Assembly: GCA_017634275.1 (NCBI GenBank)
Contig: JAGBNQ010000078.1
Location: 1 to 52,546, forward strand
From: Ruminococcus sp.
GTDB lineage: Bacteria > Bacillota > Clostridia > Oscillospirales > Ruminococcaceae
Length of the DNA: 52,546 bases
Reading direction: 5' to 3'
Shown here one piece after another: positions 18,633-26,199 of the stretch (the first letter of the stretch is position 1; each line of letters begins with the position of its first letter). The notes below the pieces were generated by a model. It did not search any database and was not told where the DNA came from. It worked only from the letters and a program-made list of their open reading frames with translations. Both the position numbers and the translations under genes were made by a program.

Positions 18633-18740
18633 ATGAATAAACAACAGCTTAGGTATCCCTGCGGTATTTCGGCCGAATGGCCATAAATCGCCGCAGGCGA
18701 TACCTTAATTATTCATTATTCATTATTAATTATTCATTAT
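18633..18740. repeat. GGTATC...GATACC palindromic element, copy 1
   Basis: GGTATC at 18652 pairs with GATACC at 18699-18704, with CTGCGG and CCGCAG further in. Outer AT-rich arms made of AATGAATAA and TTATTCATT also face each other. Related palindromes lie at 21888-21923, 31899-31945 and 37496-37542. Confidence 0.75.
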
Positions 18741-18746
18741 AAAAGA

Positions 18747-18787
18747 GTTCCCCTCGCCGCGGCTTAAACGGTGAGGGGAACCTTTTT
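18747..18787. terminator. Bidirectional terminator
   Basis: GTTCCCCTC pairs perfectly with GAGGGGAAC over a GC-containing loop; a T-run follows on the plus strand, and CTTTTA follows on the minus strand behind the sulfhydrylase gene. Confidence 0.82.
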
Positions 18788-18840
18788 GTGGAAATTATAT
18801 TTTTGAAAGCATTCTATTATGAGGAGGTATAGATTATTGC

Positions 18841-20139
18841 TTATACTGCGTCGAGCGCCTCTTTTATGTCAAAGAGAATATCGTCGATATGCTCTGTTCC
18901 GATAGAGAGCCTTATCGTGTTGGGCTTTATACCCTGGTCTGCAAGCTCCTGCTCGTTGCACTCGGAATGTGTGGTAGATGCAGGGTGTATAGCAAGGCTC
19001 TTGACATCGGCAACGTTTGCAAGGAGCGAGAAGAGCTGTAGATTGTCAATGAACTTCTGCGCCTCCTTAGCGCCGCCCTTTATCTCAAATGTGAAGATAG
19101 AACCGCCGCCGTTCGGGAAATATTTCTTGTAAAGCGCCTGCTGCTCGGGGTCGGTAGAAATAGAGGGGTGGTTTACCTTTTCAACCTTGTCCTGCTTTGA
19201 CAGAAACTCTACTACCTTAAGCGCATTCTCAGCGTGTCTTTCAACTCTCAGCGAGAGCGTTTCAAGCCCCTGAAGGAATACGAAAGCATGAACGGGCGAA
19301 AGTGTTGAGCCTGTATCACGAAGAAGGATAGCTCTTATATATGTAACGAAAGCCGCAGGGCCTACCGCCTTTGTAAAGCTTACACCGTGGTAGGAAACGT
19401 TTGGCTCAACAAGCCACGGGAATTTGCCGCTTGCCTCCCAGTCAAACTTGCCCGAGTCAACTATCACACCGCCGATAGTAGTTCCATGGCCGCCGATAAA
19501 CTTAGTAGCGGAATGAACAACTATGTCAGCGCCGTACTCTATAGGCCTTACAAGGTAAGGGGTGGCAAAAGTATTGTCAACTATAAGCGGTATTTTGTGC
19601 TTATGTGCGATATTTGCGATCTTTTCTATGTCAACTACCTCGGAATTTGGGTTGCCGAGCGTTTCTATCTCGATAGCCTTAGTGTTCTCCTGAATAGCCG
19701 CCTCGATAGCGTCATAGTCAAACGGGTCAACGAATGTAGTTGTTATGCCGTAGTCTTTAAGCGTGTGAGCAAGCAGATTATATGTGCCGCCGTAGATGTT
19801 CTTTGCAGCTACGATGTGGTCGCCTGCGTGTGCCGCTGTCTGGATAGCATAGGTTATAGCCGCAGCGCCCGAGCCTACTGCAAGTGCCGCCACGCCGCCC
19901 TCTAAAGCTGCGATACGTCTTTCAAAAACGTCCTGCGTGGGGTTTGTAAGCCTGCCGTAGATGTTTCCTGCATCTCTTAAACCAAAGCGGTCGGCTGCGT
20001 GTTCGCTGTTGTGGAACACATATGAAGATGTAAGATAGATCGGAACTGCTCTTGCGTCAGTTACGGGGTCAGCGCTCTCCTGCCCTACATGGAGCTGCTT
20101 TGTCTCGAATTTTAAATTTCTTTCAGTTATTTTACTCAT
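18841..20139 (-). CDS. metY: O-acetylhomoserine sulfhydrylase (MetY type)
   Basis: 432 residues, the usual length of the O-acetylhomoserine aminocarboxypropyltransferase group of the Cys/Met-metabolism PLP enzymes. The Schiff-base lysine is Lys213 in HSATKFIGGHG; Asp188 in VDNTFATP would hold the pyridine nitrogen, and YGRLTNPT near residue 61 belongs to the neighbouring-subunit loop. It makes homocysteine from O-acetylhomoserine and sulfide in the cytoplasm. GGAGGA lies 7 bases from the ATG. The transcript begins about 190 bases upstream, and the leader can fold to cover the ribosome binding site. Confidence 0.94.
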   Translation of the reverse strand: MSKITERNLKFETKQLHVGQESADPVTDARAVPIYLTSSYVFHNSEHAADRFGLRDAGNIYGRLTNPTQDVFERRIAALEGGVAALAVGSGAAAITYAIQTAAHAGDHIVAAKNIYGGTYNLLAHTLKDYGITTTFVDPFDYDAIEAAIQENTKAIEIETLGNPNSEVVDIEKIANIAHKHKIPLIVDNTFATPYLVRPIEYGADIVVHSATKFIGGHGTTIGGVIVDSGKFDWEASGKFPWLVEPNVSYHGVSFTKAVGPAAFVTYIRAILLRDTGSTLSPVHAFVFLQGLETLSLRVERHAENALKVVEFLSKQDKVEKVNHPSISTDPEQQALYKKYFPNGGGSIFTFEIKGGAKEAQKFIDNLQLFSLLANVADVKSLAIHPASTTHSECNEQELADQGIKPNTIRLSIGTEHIDDILFDIKEALDAV

Positions 20140-20327
20140 TTTTGATTCCTCCGTCAGATGTTATTATTGTTTTACTTTTCATAAAGGGTTTTGCATCTGA
20201 CAGCGCATTCGTCCTGTCTCGTTTTTTATTTCTCCATAACCAAATCTCATTTTGCGCTCTCCTGTTCTTAAACCTATGGATATCGGGTGCCTTTTTTAAT
20301 TCCTATAGGTTTTGTATGTTTTACTGT
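20140..20327 (-). promoter_or_regulatory. Structured metY leader, riboswitch candidate
   Basis: About 188 bases of 5' leader. Minus-strand GTCAGATG (20201-20194) pairs with CATCTGAC (20160-20153), and two further pairs take in the first GG of the GGAGGA ribosome binding site at 20152-20147. Its 5' arm overlaps CTGTC (20203-20199), which can instead pair with GACAG (20218-20214), enclosed by AGCGCA/TGCGCT (20258-20253 with 20207-20202). A further stem at the 5' end uses AAACCTAT/ATAGGTTT (20312-20270). No SAM-I, SAH or T-box core is visible. The layout fits translational control by alternative pairing. Confidence 0.6.
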
Positions 20328-20333
20328 GATTAC

Positions 20334-20362
20334 ATTCTACCACACATTTCCCACAATGTCAA
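20334..20362 (-). promoter_or_regulatory. metY promoter
   Basis: TTGACA (20362-20357), 17-bp spacer, TAGAAT (20339-20334). Its distance from the ATG sets the long leader. Confidence 0.85.
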
Positions 20363-20435
20363 GTGGTTTTGTAGGATTTGTAGGAATAAACAAAGCAGAC
20401 AGCCACCAAGCCGCCTGCTTTGGTGATTTTTCACA

Positions 20436-21218
20436 TTATCCAAGTGCTACATCAAGTATCATCATAGCCACAAAGCCTAATGAGAATGATATCGTGCCCG
20501 AGTTTGAATGCTCGCCTGCTGACATTTCGGGGATAAGCTCCTCTACTACAACGTACATCATAGCCCCTGCCGCAAAGCTCAGCAGATACGGCATAGCAGG
20601 TATTATAAGCCCTGCCGCAAGCACGGTTAAAATTGCCCCTATCGGCTCGGCCGCCCCCGAAAGCACGCCCATAGCAAACGCCTTGCCCTTGCCCATTCCC
20701 TCAGCCTTCAGCGGCATTGAGATAATAGCCCCCTCGGGGAAATTCTGTATTGCGATACCGAGCGCAAGTGCCAGCGCGCCTGCGGCGGTAATGTCATCGC
20801 TGCCATAGTAAAGCCCTGCATAAACAACGCCTACCGCCATTCCTTCGGGGATATTGTGCAGCGTCACCGCAAGCACGAGCATCGTGTTTTTGGAAAGGTG
20901 CGCCTTTAAGCCCTCAGCCTTATCTGCATTAAAATGCAGGTGCGGAATAAGTGAATCAAGCAGCAGCAAGAAGGCAATACCTATCAAAAACCCAACAGAT
21001 GCAGGAATAAATGCAAGCCTCCCCATGCTCTCCTCACTCTGCTCTATAGCAGGGATAAGCAGGCTCCACACGCTCGCGGCTGTCATCACCCCTGCCGCAA
21101 AGCCTGTAAGGATACGCTGAGTAAGCATATTAAGATTATTTTTCATAAGGAAAACGCACGCCGCGCCGAGCGACGTTCCGATAAACGGGATAGAAAACCC
21201 CTTTATAAGTTCATTCAT
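20436..21218 (-). CDS. ZIP-family metal transporter
   Basis: 260 residues with about eight hydrophobic segments. The ZIP signature is in the fourth and fifth segments: HNIPEGMAVG (about residue 116) and NFPEGAIISMPL (about 165), whose His and Glu residues line the metal path. It resembles the ZupT/GufA-like bacterial branch and would import zinc, iron or another divalent ion across the cytoplasmic membrane. AAGGGAG lies 7 bases before the ATG. It is cotranscribable with, but probably independent of, metY, which has its own promoter. Confidence 0.92.
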   Translation of the reverse strand: MNELIKGFSIPFIGTSLGAACVFLMKNNLNMLTQRILTGFAAGVMTAASVWSLLIPAIEQSEESMGRLAFIPASVGFLIGIAFLLLLDSLIPHLHFNADKAEGLKAHLSKNTMLVLAVTLHNIPEGMAVGVVYAGLYYGSDDITAAGALALALGIAIQNFPEGAIISMPLKAEGMGKGKAFAMGVLSGAAEPIGAILTVLAAGLIIPAMPYLLSFAAGAMMYVVVEELIPEMSAGEHSNSGTISFSLGFVAMMILDVALG

Positions 21219-21282
21219 ATTTTTTCTCCCTTTCTTTCGCTGTAAGCATTTTATGTAAAAAGCTTTTTCTTTGTTAAACCCT

Positions 21283-21311
21283 TTGCATTTTGCACAAAAC
21301 TATGCTATAAT
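21283..21311 (+). promoter_or_regulatory. Promoter of the PNPOx-like gene
   Basis: TTGCAT (21283-21288), 17-bp spacer, TATAAT (21306-21311). Confidence 0.78.
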
Positions 21312-21342
21312 TATACCGATGATAATACTTAGGAGGTATTTT

Positions 21343-21819
21343 ATGTTTCGTAAAATGAGAAGATTTCGTCAGCAGCTGACTGACGAGGAATGTATCAGCA
21401 TTCTTAAGACCGAGCCGAGGGGCGTGCTTGCGCTCTCGGGCGATGACGGCTACCCATATGCTCTGCCGATATCGCACTACTACGATGAGGAACAGCACAA
21501 GATATATTTTCACGGCGCTAAGGAGGGGCACAAGATAGATTCTATCGACCGCAGCGACAAGGTAAGCTTTTGCGTTTACGACAAGGGCTTTGTCAAGGAG
21601 GGCGAATGGGCGCTCAATATAAAGAGCGTTATTGTTTTCGGCCGCCTGCACAAAGTCGATGACAGCAAAAAAGCTGAGGACATCTGCCGCAAGCTCGGCA
21701 ATAAGTTCTACCCCACCCCCGAAAGTGTCGAAAAAGAGATAGCGCGCGACTTTTCGCGTGTGCTTTGCTTAGAGCTTGATATCGAGCATATGACGGGCAA
21801 GTTAGTCAATGAGTCTTAA
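21343..21819 (+). CDS. Pyridoxamine 5'-phosphate oxidase-like FMN-binding protein
   Basis: 158 residues from the ATG at 21343, which AGGAGG precedes by 8 bases. The pattern RGVLALSGDDGYPYALPISHYYDEEQ, then IYFHGAKEGHKIDSI and KVSFCVYD is the split-barrel fold of the PNPOx-like/NimA-related family, which binds FMN or heme-like cofactors. Substrate unknown; members near the nitroimidazole-resistance group share this sequence style. Monocistronic. Confidence 0.88.
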   Translation: MFRKMRRFRQQLTDEECISILKTEPRGVLALSGDDGYPYALPISHYYDEEQHKIYFHGAKEGHKIDSIDRSDKVSFCVYDKGFVKEGEWALNIKSVIVFGRLHKVDDSKKAEDICRKLGNKFYPTPESVEKEIARDFSRVLCLELDIEHMTGKLVNES

Positions 21820-21877
21820 GAGTTAGTCTTAACTAACTATATTATAGCACACTTTTTCATAAAATGCAATAGGCGTA

Positions 21878-21929
21878 AAAAAAAAAAGGTATCGCCGCAC
21901 GGTTTATCCATGCAGGCGATACCTTTTTT
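21878..21929. repeat. GGTATC...GATACC palindrome, copy 2, terminator-like
   Basis: GGTATCGCC (21888-21896) pairs perfectly with GGCGATACC (21915-21923). An 11-base A-run lies before and a T-run after, so it would work as a terminator in both directions. Confidence 0.82.
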
Positions 21930-21960
21930 GTTATAATACAGCGCTTTTTTCAGGGCTCTC

Positions 21961-21993
21961 CCCCCTCTCCTTACAAAAGTGAGGGGGCTTTTG
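21961..21993 (+). terminator. Possible second terminator
   Basis: CCCCCTC pairs with GAGGGGG, followed by CTTTTG. From here to 22212 I see no gene; the stretch includes an AT-rich arm at 22116-22158 resembling the flanks of palindrome copy 3. Confidence 0.45.
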
Positions 21994-22212
21994 TGCAGTC
22001 ACGATATTTGTTGCATATCGTTCTCACGAATATTTGTTCCGTATATCAATTGATTATTGCCAAAAATCATGTTACCATTAAATCAAAGGAACAAAAAGAT
22101 ATCAGCCCCTTCCAAAAAACTTTTATTCTTTATTATTTATTCTTTCTTCTTTATTATTTTAGAGGGCGCGCGCAAACCCTATAAAGCCGCGCAGCATCTT
22201 CTCCGCGCCCTC

Positions 22213-22249
22213 GCACAAAAACCCCCGACACCGTAAGGGTATCGGGGGT
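22213..22249 (-). terminator. Terminator of the pyruvate:ferredoxin oxidoreductase gene
   Basis: On the minus strand CCCCCGATACC pairs with GGTGTCGGGGG over a 5-base loop, followed by TTTTTG. Confidence 0.88.
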
Positions 22250-22267
22250 CAGTATCAGGCTTTAAAA

Positions 22268-25200
22268 TTAGTCGTTATTGTAGAGCTTTGCATATCTGAG
22301 AAGGTAATCATACCTGTCAGCAGCATTCTTAACAGCCTTGTCGAAGAGCTTTTCAGCTCTCTCAGGGTTCTGTCTTGCAAGAGCATTGTAACGAACCTCA
22401 CCCATAAGGAATTCCTTATAATCAGCACTCGGAGCCTTAGAGTCGAGTGTGAAGGGGTTCTTGCCCTCTGCCTTGAGAGCAGGGTTGTATCTGTAGAGGT
22501 GCCAGTAGCCTGCCTGAACAGCCTTCTTCTCCTCTGTCTGAGCTATCTTCATACCGCCCTTGATACCGTGGTTGATGCACGGAGCGTAAGCGATGATGAG
22601 CGAAGGACCATGGTAAGCCTCAGCCTCAGCGATAGCCTTGATGCACTGATTATAGTCAGCGCCCATTGCGATATGTGCAACATATACATAGCCGTAGCTC
22701 ATTGCAATACCTGCAAGGTCTTTCTTCTTGACTTCCTTACCGGCAGCAGCAAACTGTGCGATAGCACCTGTCTGTGTAGACTTGGAGGACTGACCGCCTG
22801 TGTTCGAGTAAACCTCAGTATCGAATACGAAGATGTTAACGTCCTCGCCCGATGCGATAACGTGGTCAAGACCCGAGAAACCGATATCGTAAGCCCAGCC
22901 GTCACCGCCGAAGATCCACATACTCTTCTTTCTTAAGTAATCAGCGTCCTTAAGGATCTCGTCAGCAGCCTTAGTTCTGCTCTTCTTAAGTGCAGCGATA
23001 AGTGTATCTGTTGCAGGTGAATTAGCAGCACCGTCATCAACAGTTGAGAGGTAGCCCTCAATTGCCTTCTTAACGTCTTCCTTCTTAGTTGTCTTTTCAA
23101 GCTCTAAGAGCTTAGCGATAGTTCTCTGTCTGATAGTGTTCTGTGCAAGGAACATACCGTAGCCGTACTCAGCGTTATCCTCAAAGAGTGAGTTAGCCCA
23201 AGCAGGACCCTTACCTGCCTTGTTAGTTGTGTAAGGAGTTGAAGGAGCAGAACCACCCCAGATAGACGAGCAGCCTGTAGCGTTAGCTATATACATTCTG
23301 TCGCCGAAGAGCTGTGTAACGAGCTTAGCATAAGGTGTCTCACCGCAGCCTGCGCAAGCGCCCGAGAATTCGAGCAGCGGCTGCTTAAACTGCGAGCCCT
23401 TAACTGTAGTAGCCTTGAACTTTTCAAGTACCTCAGGCTTTTCAGCAAGTGTCAAGCCATAGTTGAATACCTCCTGCTCAGCAAGCTGAGTTTCAAGCGG
23501 CTGAAGTGCAAGTGCCTTCTCACCCTTCTTGCCGGGGCATACATTTACGCAAGAGCCGCAGCCTGTGCAGTCGAGTGCAGACATTGTCATAACGAAGTTA
23601 TAGCCGGGCATACCTGTCATCGGCTTAGCCTTCTTCTGAGCAAGCTCGGGAGCCTTCTTAAGCTCCTCATCTGTCATGACTACAGGGCGGATTACAGCGT
23701 GAGGACATACATACGAGCAGAAGTTACACTGTATGCAGTTGTCACCGTTCCAAGCAGGAACATCTATAGCGATACCGCGCTTTTCAAATGCAGCGGAGCC
23801 CTGCGGGAATGTACCGTCAGCCATATCCTTGAATGTGGATACGGGGAGCTTGTCACCCTCCTGAGCGTTGCAGGGGATCTGGATATTGTTAACAAAGTCC
23901 TGAAGAGTCTTGTTGGAATCCTTGACCTTAGCCATACCCATCTTGCTGTCCTTAGCCTTCTTCCAGGATGCGGGGACCTTTACCTCATGAACCTGCTGAT
24001 AGCCTGCGTCGATAGCGTCATGGTTCATCTTAACGATAGCCTCACCCTTCTTGGAGTAGGAAGCTGTAGCAGCGTCCTTCATATACTTAACAGCCTCGTC
24101 GATCGGAATGATGTTAGCAAGCTTGAAGAATGCAGACTGGAGTACAGTATTGATCCTGTTGCCAAGGCCTATATCCTTACCGATCTTAACGCCGTTGATC
24201 GTATAGAACTTAATGTTATTTTCAGCAATATATCTCTTTACCTGACCGGGGAGGTGCTTATCAAGCTCCTTATCGTCCCACTGGCAGTTGAGGAGGAATG
24301 TACCGCCGGGCTTAACGTCCTGAACCATATTATACTTGTCTATATAAGACTCGTTATGGCAGGCAACGAAGTCAGCCATATTGATAAGGTATGTGGACTT
24401 GATAGGAGTCTTACCGAATCTTAAGTGAGAAACGGTAACACCGCCCGACTTCTTAGAGTCATATGCAAAGTAAGCCTGAGCATAGAGATCTGTATGGTCG
24501 CCTATGATCTTGATGGAGTTCTTATTAGCACCAACAGTACCGTCAGCGCCGAGACCCCAGAACTTACAAGCTGTTGTACCCTCGGGAGCGGAGTTGAGCT
24601 TTTCCTGCTCGGGGAGTGAGAGATATGTTACATCATCGTTGATACCGATAGTAAATCTCTTCTTATAGTCTTCCTTCCATGATGCATTCCAGAATACAGC
24701 CTTGATCTGTGCAGGAGTTGTATCCTTAGAGCCGAGACCGTATCTGCCCGATGCAACAGCAACGTTATTAAACTTAGTATCCTTCAAAGCAGCAACTACG
24801 TCTAAGTAGAGCGGCTCACCGAGAGAACCGGGCTCCTTAGTTCTGTCAAGAACAGATACCTGAGTAACAGTATCAGGAAGAGCCTCAACGAGCTTATCAG
24901 CGCGGAAAGGTCTGTAAAGACGAACCTTAACAAGACCGAGCTTTGTACCCTCGTTAGCGTTTAAGTAATCGATCGTTTCCTCAATAGTATCACATACAGA
25001 GCCCATAGCAACGATAACATGAGTTGCATCGGGAGCGCCGTAGTAGTTAAAGAGCTGGTAGTTAGTACCGATCTTCTTGTTGACCTTATCCATATACATC
25101 TCAACGATCTCAGGAATAGCCTCATAGTAGGGGTTGCAGGCCTCTCTTGCCTGGAAGAAGATATCGCCGTTCTGAGCTGTACCGCGAAGTACAGGATGCT

Positions 25201-25831
25201 CAGGGTTAAGAGCGCGGTTTCTGAACTCCTCGATCTTCTCGAAGTTAACCATTTCTCTTACGTCCTCGATATCCCAAGTCTCGATCTTCTGGATCTCGTG
25301 AGATGTTCTGAAACCGTCGAAGAAGTGAAGGAAAGGAACTCTGCCCTCGATAGTTGAAAGGTGAGCAACAGTACCAAGATCCATAACCTCCTGCACGTTA
25401 GACGAGCAGAGCATTGCAAAGCCTGTCTGACGGCAAGCGTAGATATCGGAATGATCGCCGAAGATATTAAGTGCGTGTGATGCTACGCAGCGAGCCGAAA
25501 CGTGGATAACGCTCGGTAAAAGCTCACCTGCGATCTTATACATATTCGGGATCATAAGGAGAAGACCCTGAGATGCTGTATAAGTTGTTGTGAGTGCGCC
25601 TGCAGCGAGCGAGCCGTGAACAGTACCCGATGCACCTGCCTCAGACTGCATTTCAGCAACCCTAACAGGTGTACCGAAAAGGTTCTTCTGACCCTTTGCA
25701 GACCACTGGTCTGTCACCTCAGCCATAACTGACGAAGGTGTGATAGGATAGATAGCAGCTACTTCCGTAAACGGGTAGGAAGCCCAGGCAGCAGCGTTGT
25801 TACCATCCATGGTTTTCATTTTTCTTGCCAT
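22268..25831 (-). CDS. nifJ: Pyruvate:ferredoxin (flavodoxin) oxidoreductase
   Basis: 1187 residues from the ATG at 25831, which GAGGAGG precedes; a longer in-frame start has no ribosome binding site. This is the one-chain enzyme: N-terminal pyrimidine-binding domain (SYPFTEVAAIYPITPSS), transketolase-C-like domain, gamma domain, two 4Fe-4S clusters (CIQCNFCSYVCPH near residue 700 and CTGCGSCVNVCPG near 750), the CAGCGETPY motif and the C-terminal thiamine-diphosphate motif GDGWAYDIGF near 972. It oxidises pyruvate to acetyl-CoA and CO2, passing electrons to ferredoxin or flavodoxin, both encoded in this window. Strongly biased codon use suggests high expression. Confidence 0.97.
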   Translation of the reverse strand: MARKMKTMDGNNAAAWASYPFTEVAAIYPITPSSVMAEVTDQWSAKGQKNLFGTPVRVAEMQSEAGASGTVHGSLAAGALTTTYTASQGLLLMIPNMYKIAGELLPSVIHVSARCVASHALNIFGDHSDIYACRQTGFAMLCSSNVQEVMDLGTVAHLSTIEGRVPFLHFFDGFRTSHEIQKIETWDIEDVREMVNFEKIEEFRNRALNPEHPVLRGTAQNGDIFFQAREACNPYYEAIPEIVEMYMDKVNKKIGTNYQLFNYYGAPDATHVIVAMGSVCDTIEETIDYLNANEGTKLGLVKVRLYRPFRADKLVEALPDTVTQVSVLDRTKEPGSLGEPLYLDVVAALKDTKFNNVAVASGRYGLGSKDTTPAQIKAVFWNASWKEDYKKRFTIGINDDVTYLSLPEQEKLNSAPEGTTACKFWGLGADGTVGANKNSIKIIGDHTDLYAQAYFAYDSKKSGGVTVSHLRFGKTPIKSTYLINMADFVACHNESYIDKYNMVQDVKPGGTFLLNCQWDDKELDKHLPGQVKRYIAENNIKFYTINGVKIGKDIGLGNRINTVLQSAFFKLANIIPIDEAVKYMKDAATASYSKKGEAIVKMNHDAIDAGYQQVHEVKVPASWKKAKDSKMGMAKVKDSNKTLQDFVNNIQIPCNAQEGDKLPVSTFKDMADGTFPQGSAAFEKRGIAIDVPAWNGDNCIQCNFCSYVCPHAVIRPVVMTDEELKKAPELAQKKAKPMTGMPGYNFVMTMSALDCTGCGSCVNVCPGKKGEKALALQPLETQLAEQEVFNYGLTLAEKPEVLEKFKATTVKGSQFKQPLLEFSGACAGCGETPYAKLVTQLFGDRMYIANATGCSSIWGGSAPSTPYTTNKAGKGPAWANSLFEDNAEYGYGMFLAQNTIRQRTIAKLLELEKTTKKEDVKKAIEGYLSTVDDGAANSPATDTLIAALKKSRTKAADEILKDADYLRKKSMWIFGGDGWAYDIGFSGLDHVIASGEDVNIFVFDTEVYSNTGGQSSKSTQTGAIAQFAAAGKEVKKKDLAGIAMSYGYVYVAHIAMGADYNQCIKAIAEAEAYHGPSLIIAYAPCINHGIKGGMKIAQTEEKKAVQAGYWHLYRYNPALKAEGKNPFTLDSKAPSADYKEFLMGEVRYNALARQNPERAEKLFDKAVKNAADRYDYLLRYAKLYNND

Positions 25832-25898
25832 TATTTTATCCTCCTCAAATAAATGTATGTAGTTAAGTGGGCGCAATACGTCCATATTACATAAATCT

Positions 25899-25927
25899 AT
25901 TATAGCACTTTTAGACAAGTTTGTAAA
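25899..25927 (-). promoter_or_regulatory. nifJ promoter
   Basis: TTTACA (25927-25922), 17-bp spacer, TATAAT (25904-25899). Confidence 0.85.
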
Positions 25928-25984
25928 TAGCTTTTAATAAAATTTTTACGGATTAGTCAGTATATTAATGGTTTTGGTTAGGCA

Positions 25985-26018
25985 TAAAAACAACCGCCGT
26001 ACCCGAAGGTACGGCGGC
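25985..26018 (-). terminator. Terminator behind the small peptide gene
   Basis: On the minus strand CCGCCGTACC, a TTCG tetraloop and GGTACGGCGG form a perfect 10-bp stem, followed by TTGTTTTTA. Confidence 0.92.
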
Positions 26019-26042
26019 TGCCGTGTTTAGCTTAATTAGAGA

Positions 26043-26138
26043 TTAAAGCTCCTCTTCACCATCACCATTATAAGATGTAGCAATAACATCCTGAGCCTCG
26101 AAAGAGATTACTTTGATCTCAGCCTCTGTGTACTTCAT
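26043..26138 (-). CDS. 31-residue acidic peptide
   Basis: Short gene supported by AAGGAGGG upstream of the ATG, by position (62 bases behind the giant secreted protein, same strand) and by the perfect terminator directly after it. The product begins MKYTEAEIKVISFEAQDVI, continues ATSYNGDGEEEL, has no cysteine and no signal peptide, and ends acidic. From memory, many clostridial genomes encode peptides starting MKYexPex...FexeDVIt.S; this fits that style, but I know of no assigned function. It could be a secreted-protein accessory, a precursor peptide or a regulatory micro-protein. Without a search the family link is tentative. Confidence 0.72.
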   Translation of the reverse strand: MKYTEAEIKVISFEAQDVIATSYNGDGEEEL

Positions 26139-26199
26139 TATATTATTTCCCTCCTTATTGATTTGTTCACTATTTTAAGTACTGATGTACTGTTAGTGA

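Noticed and set aside
20140..20327. SAM-I riboswitch or T-box before metY
   Set aside because: No SAM-I core, no T-box AGGGTGGNACCGCG segment and no intrinsic terminator.
23699..24424. Long plus-strand open frames opposite the nifJ gene
   Set aside because: They are shadows of strongly biased codons in nifJ; no ribosome binding sites or recognisable motifs.
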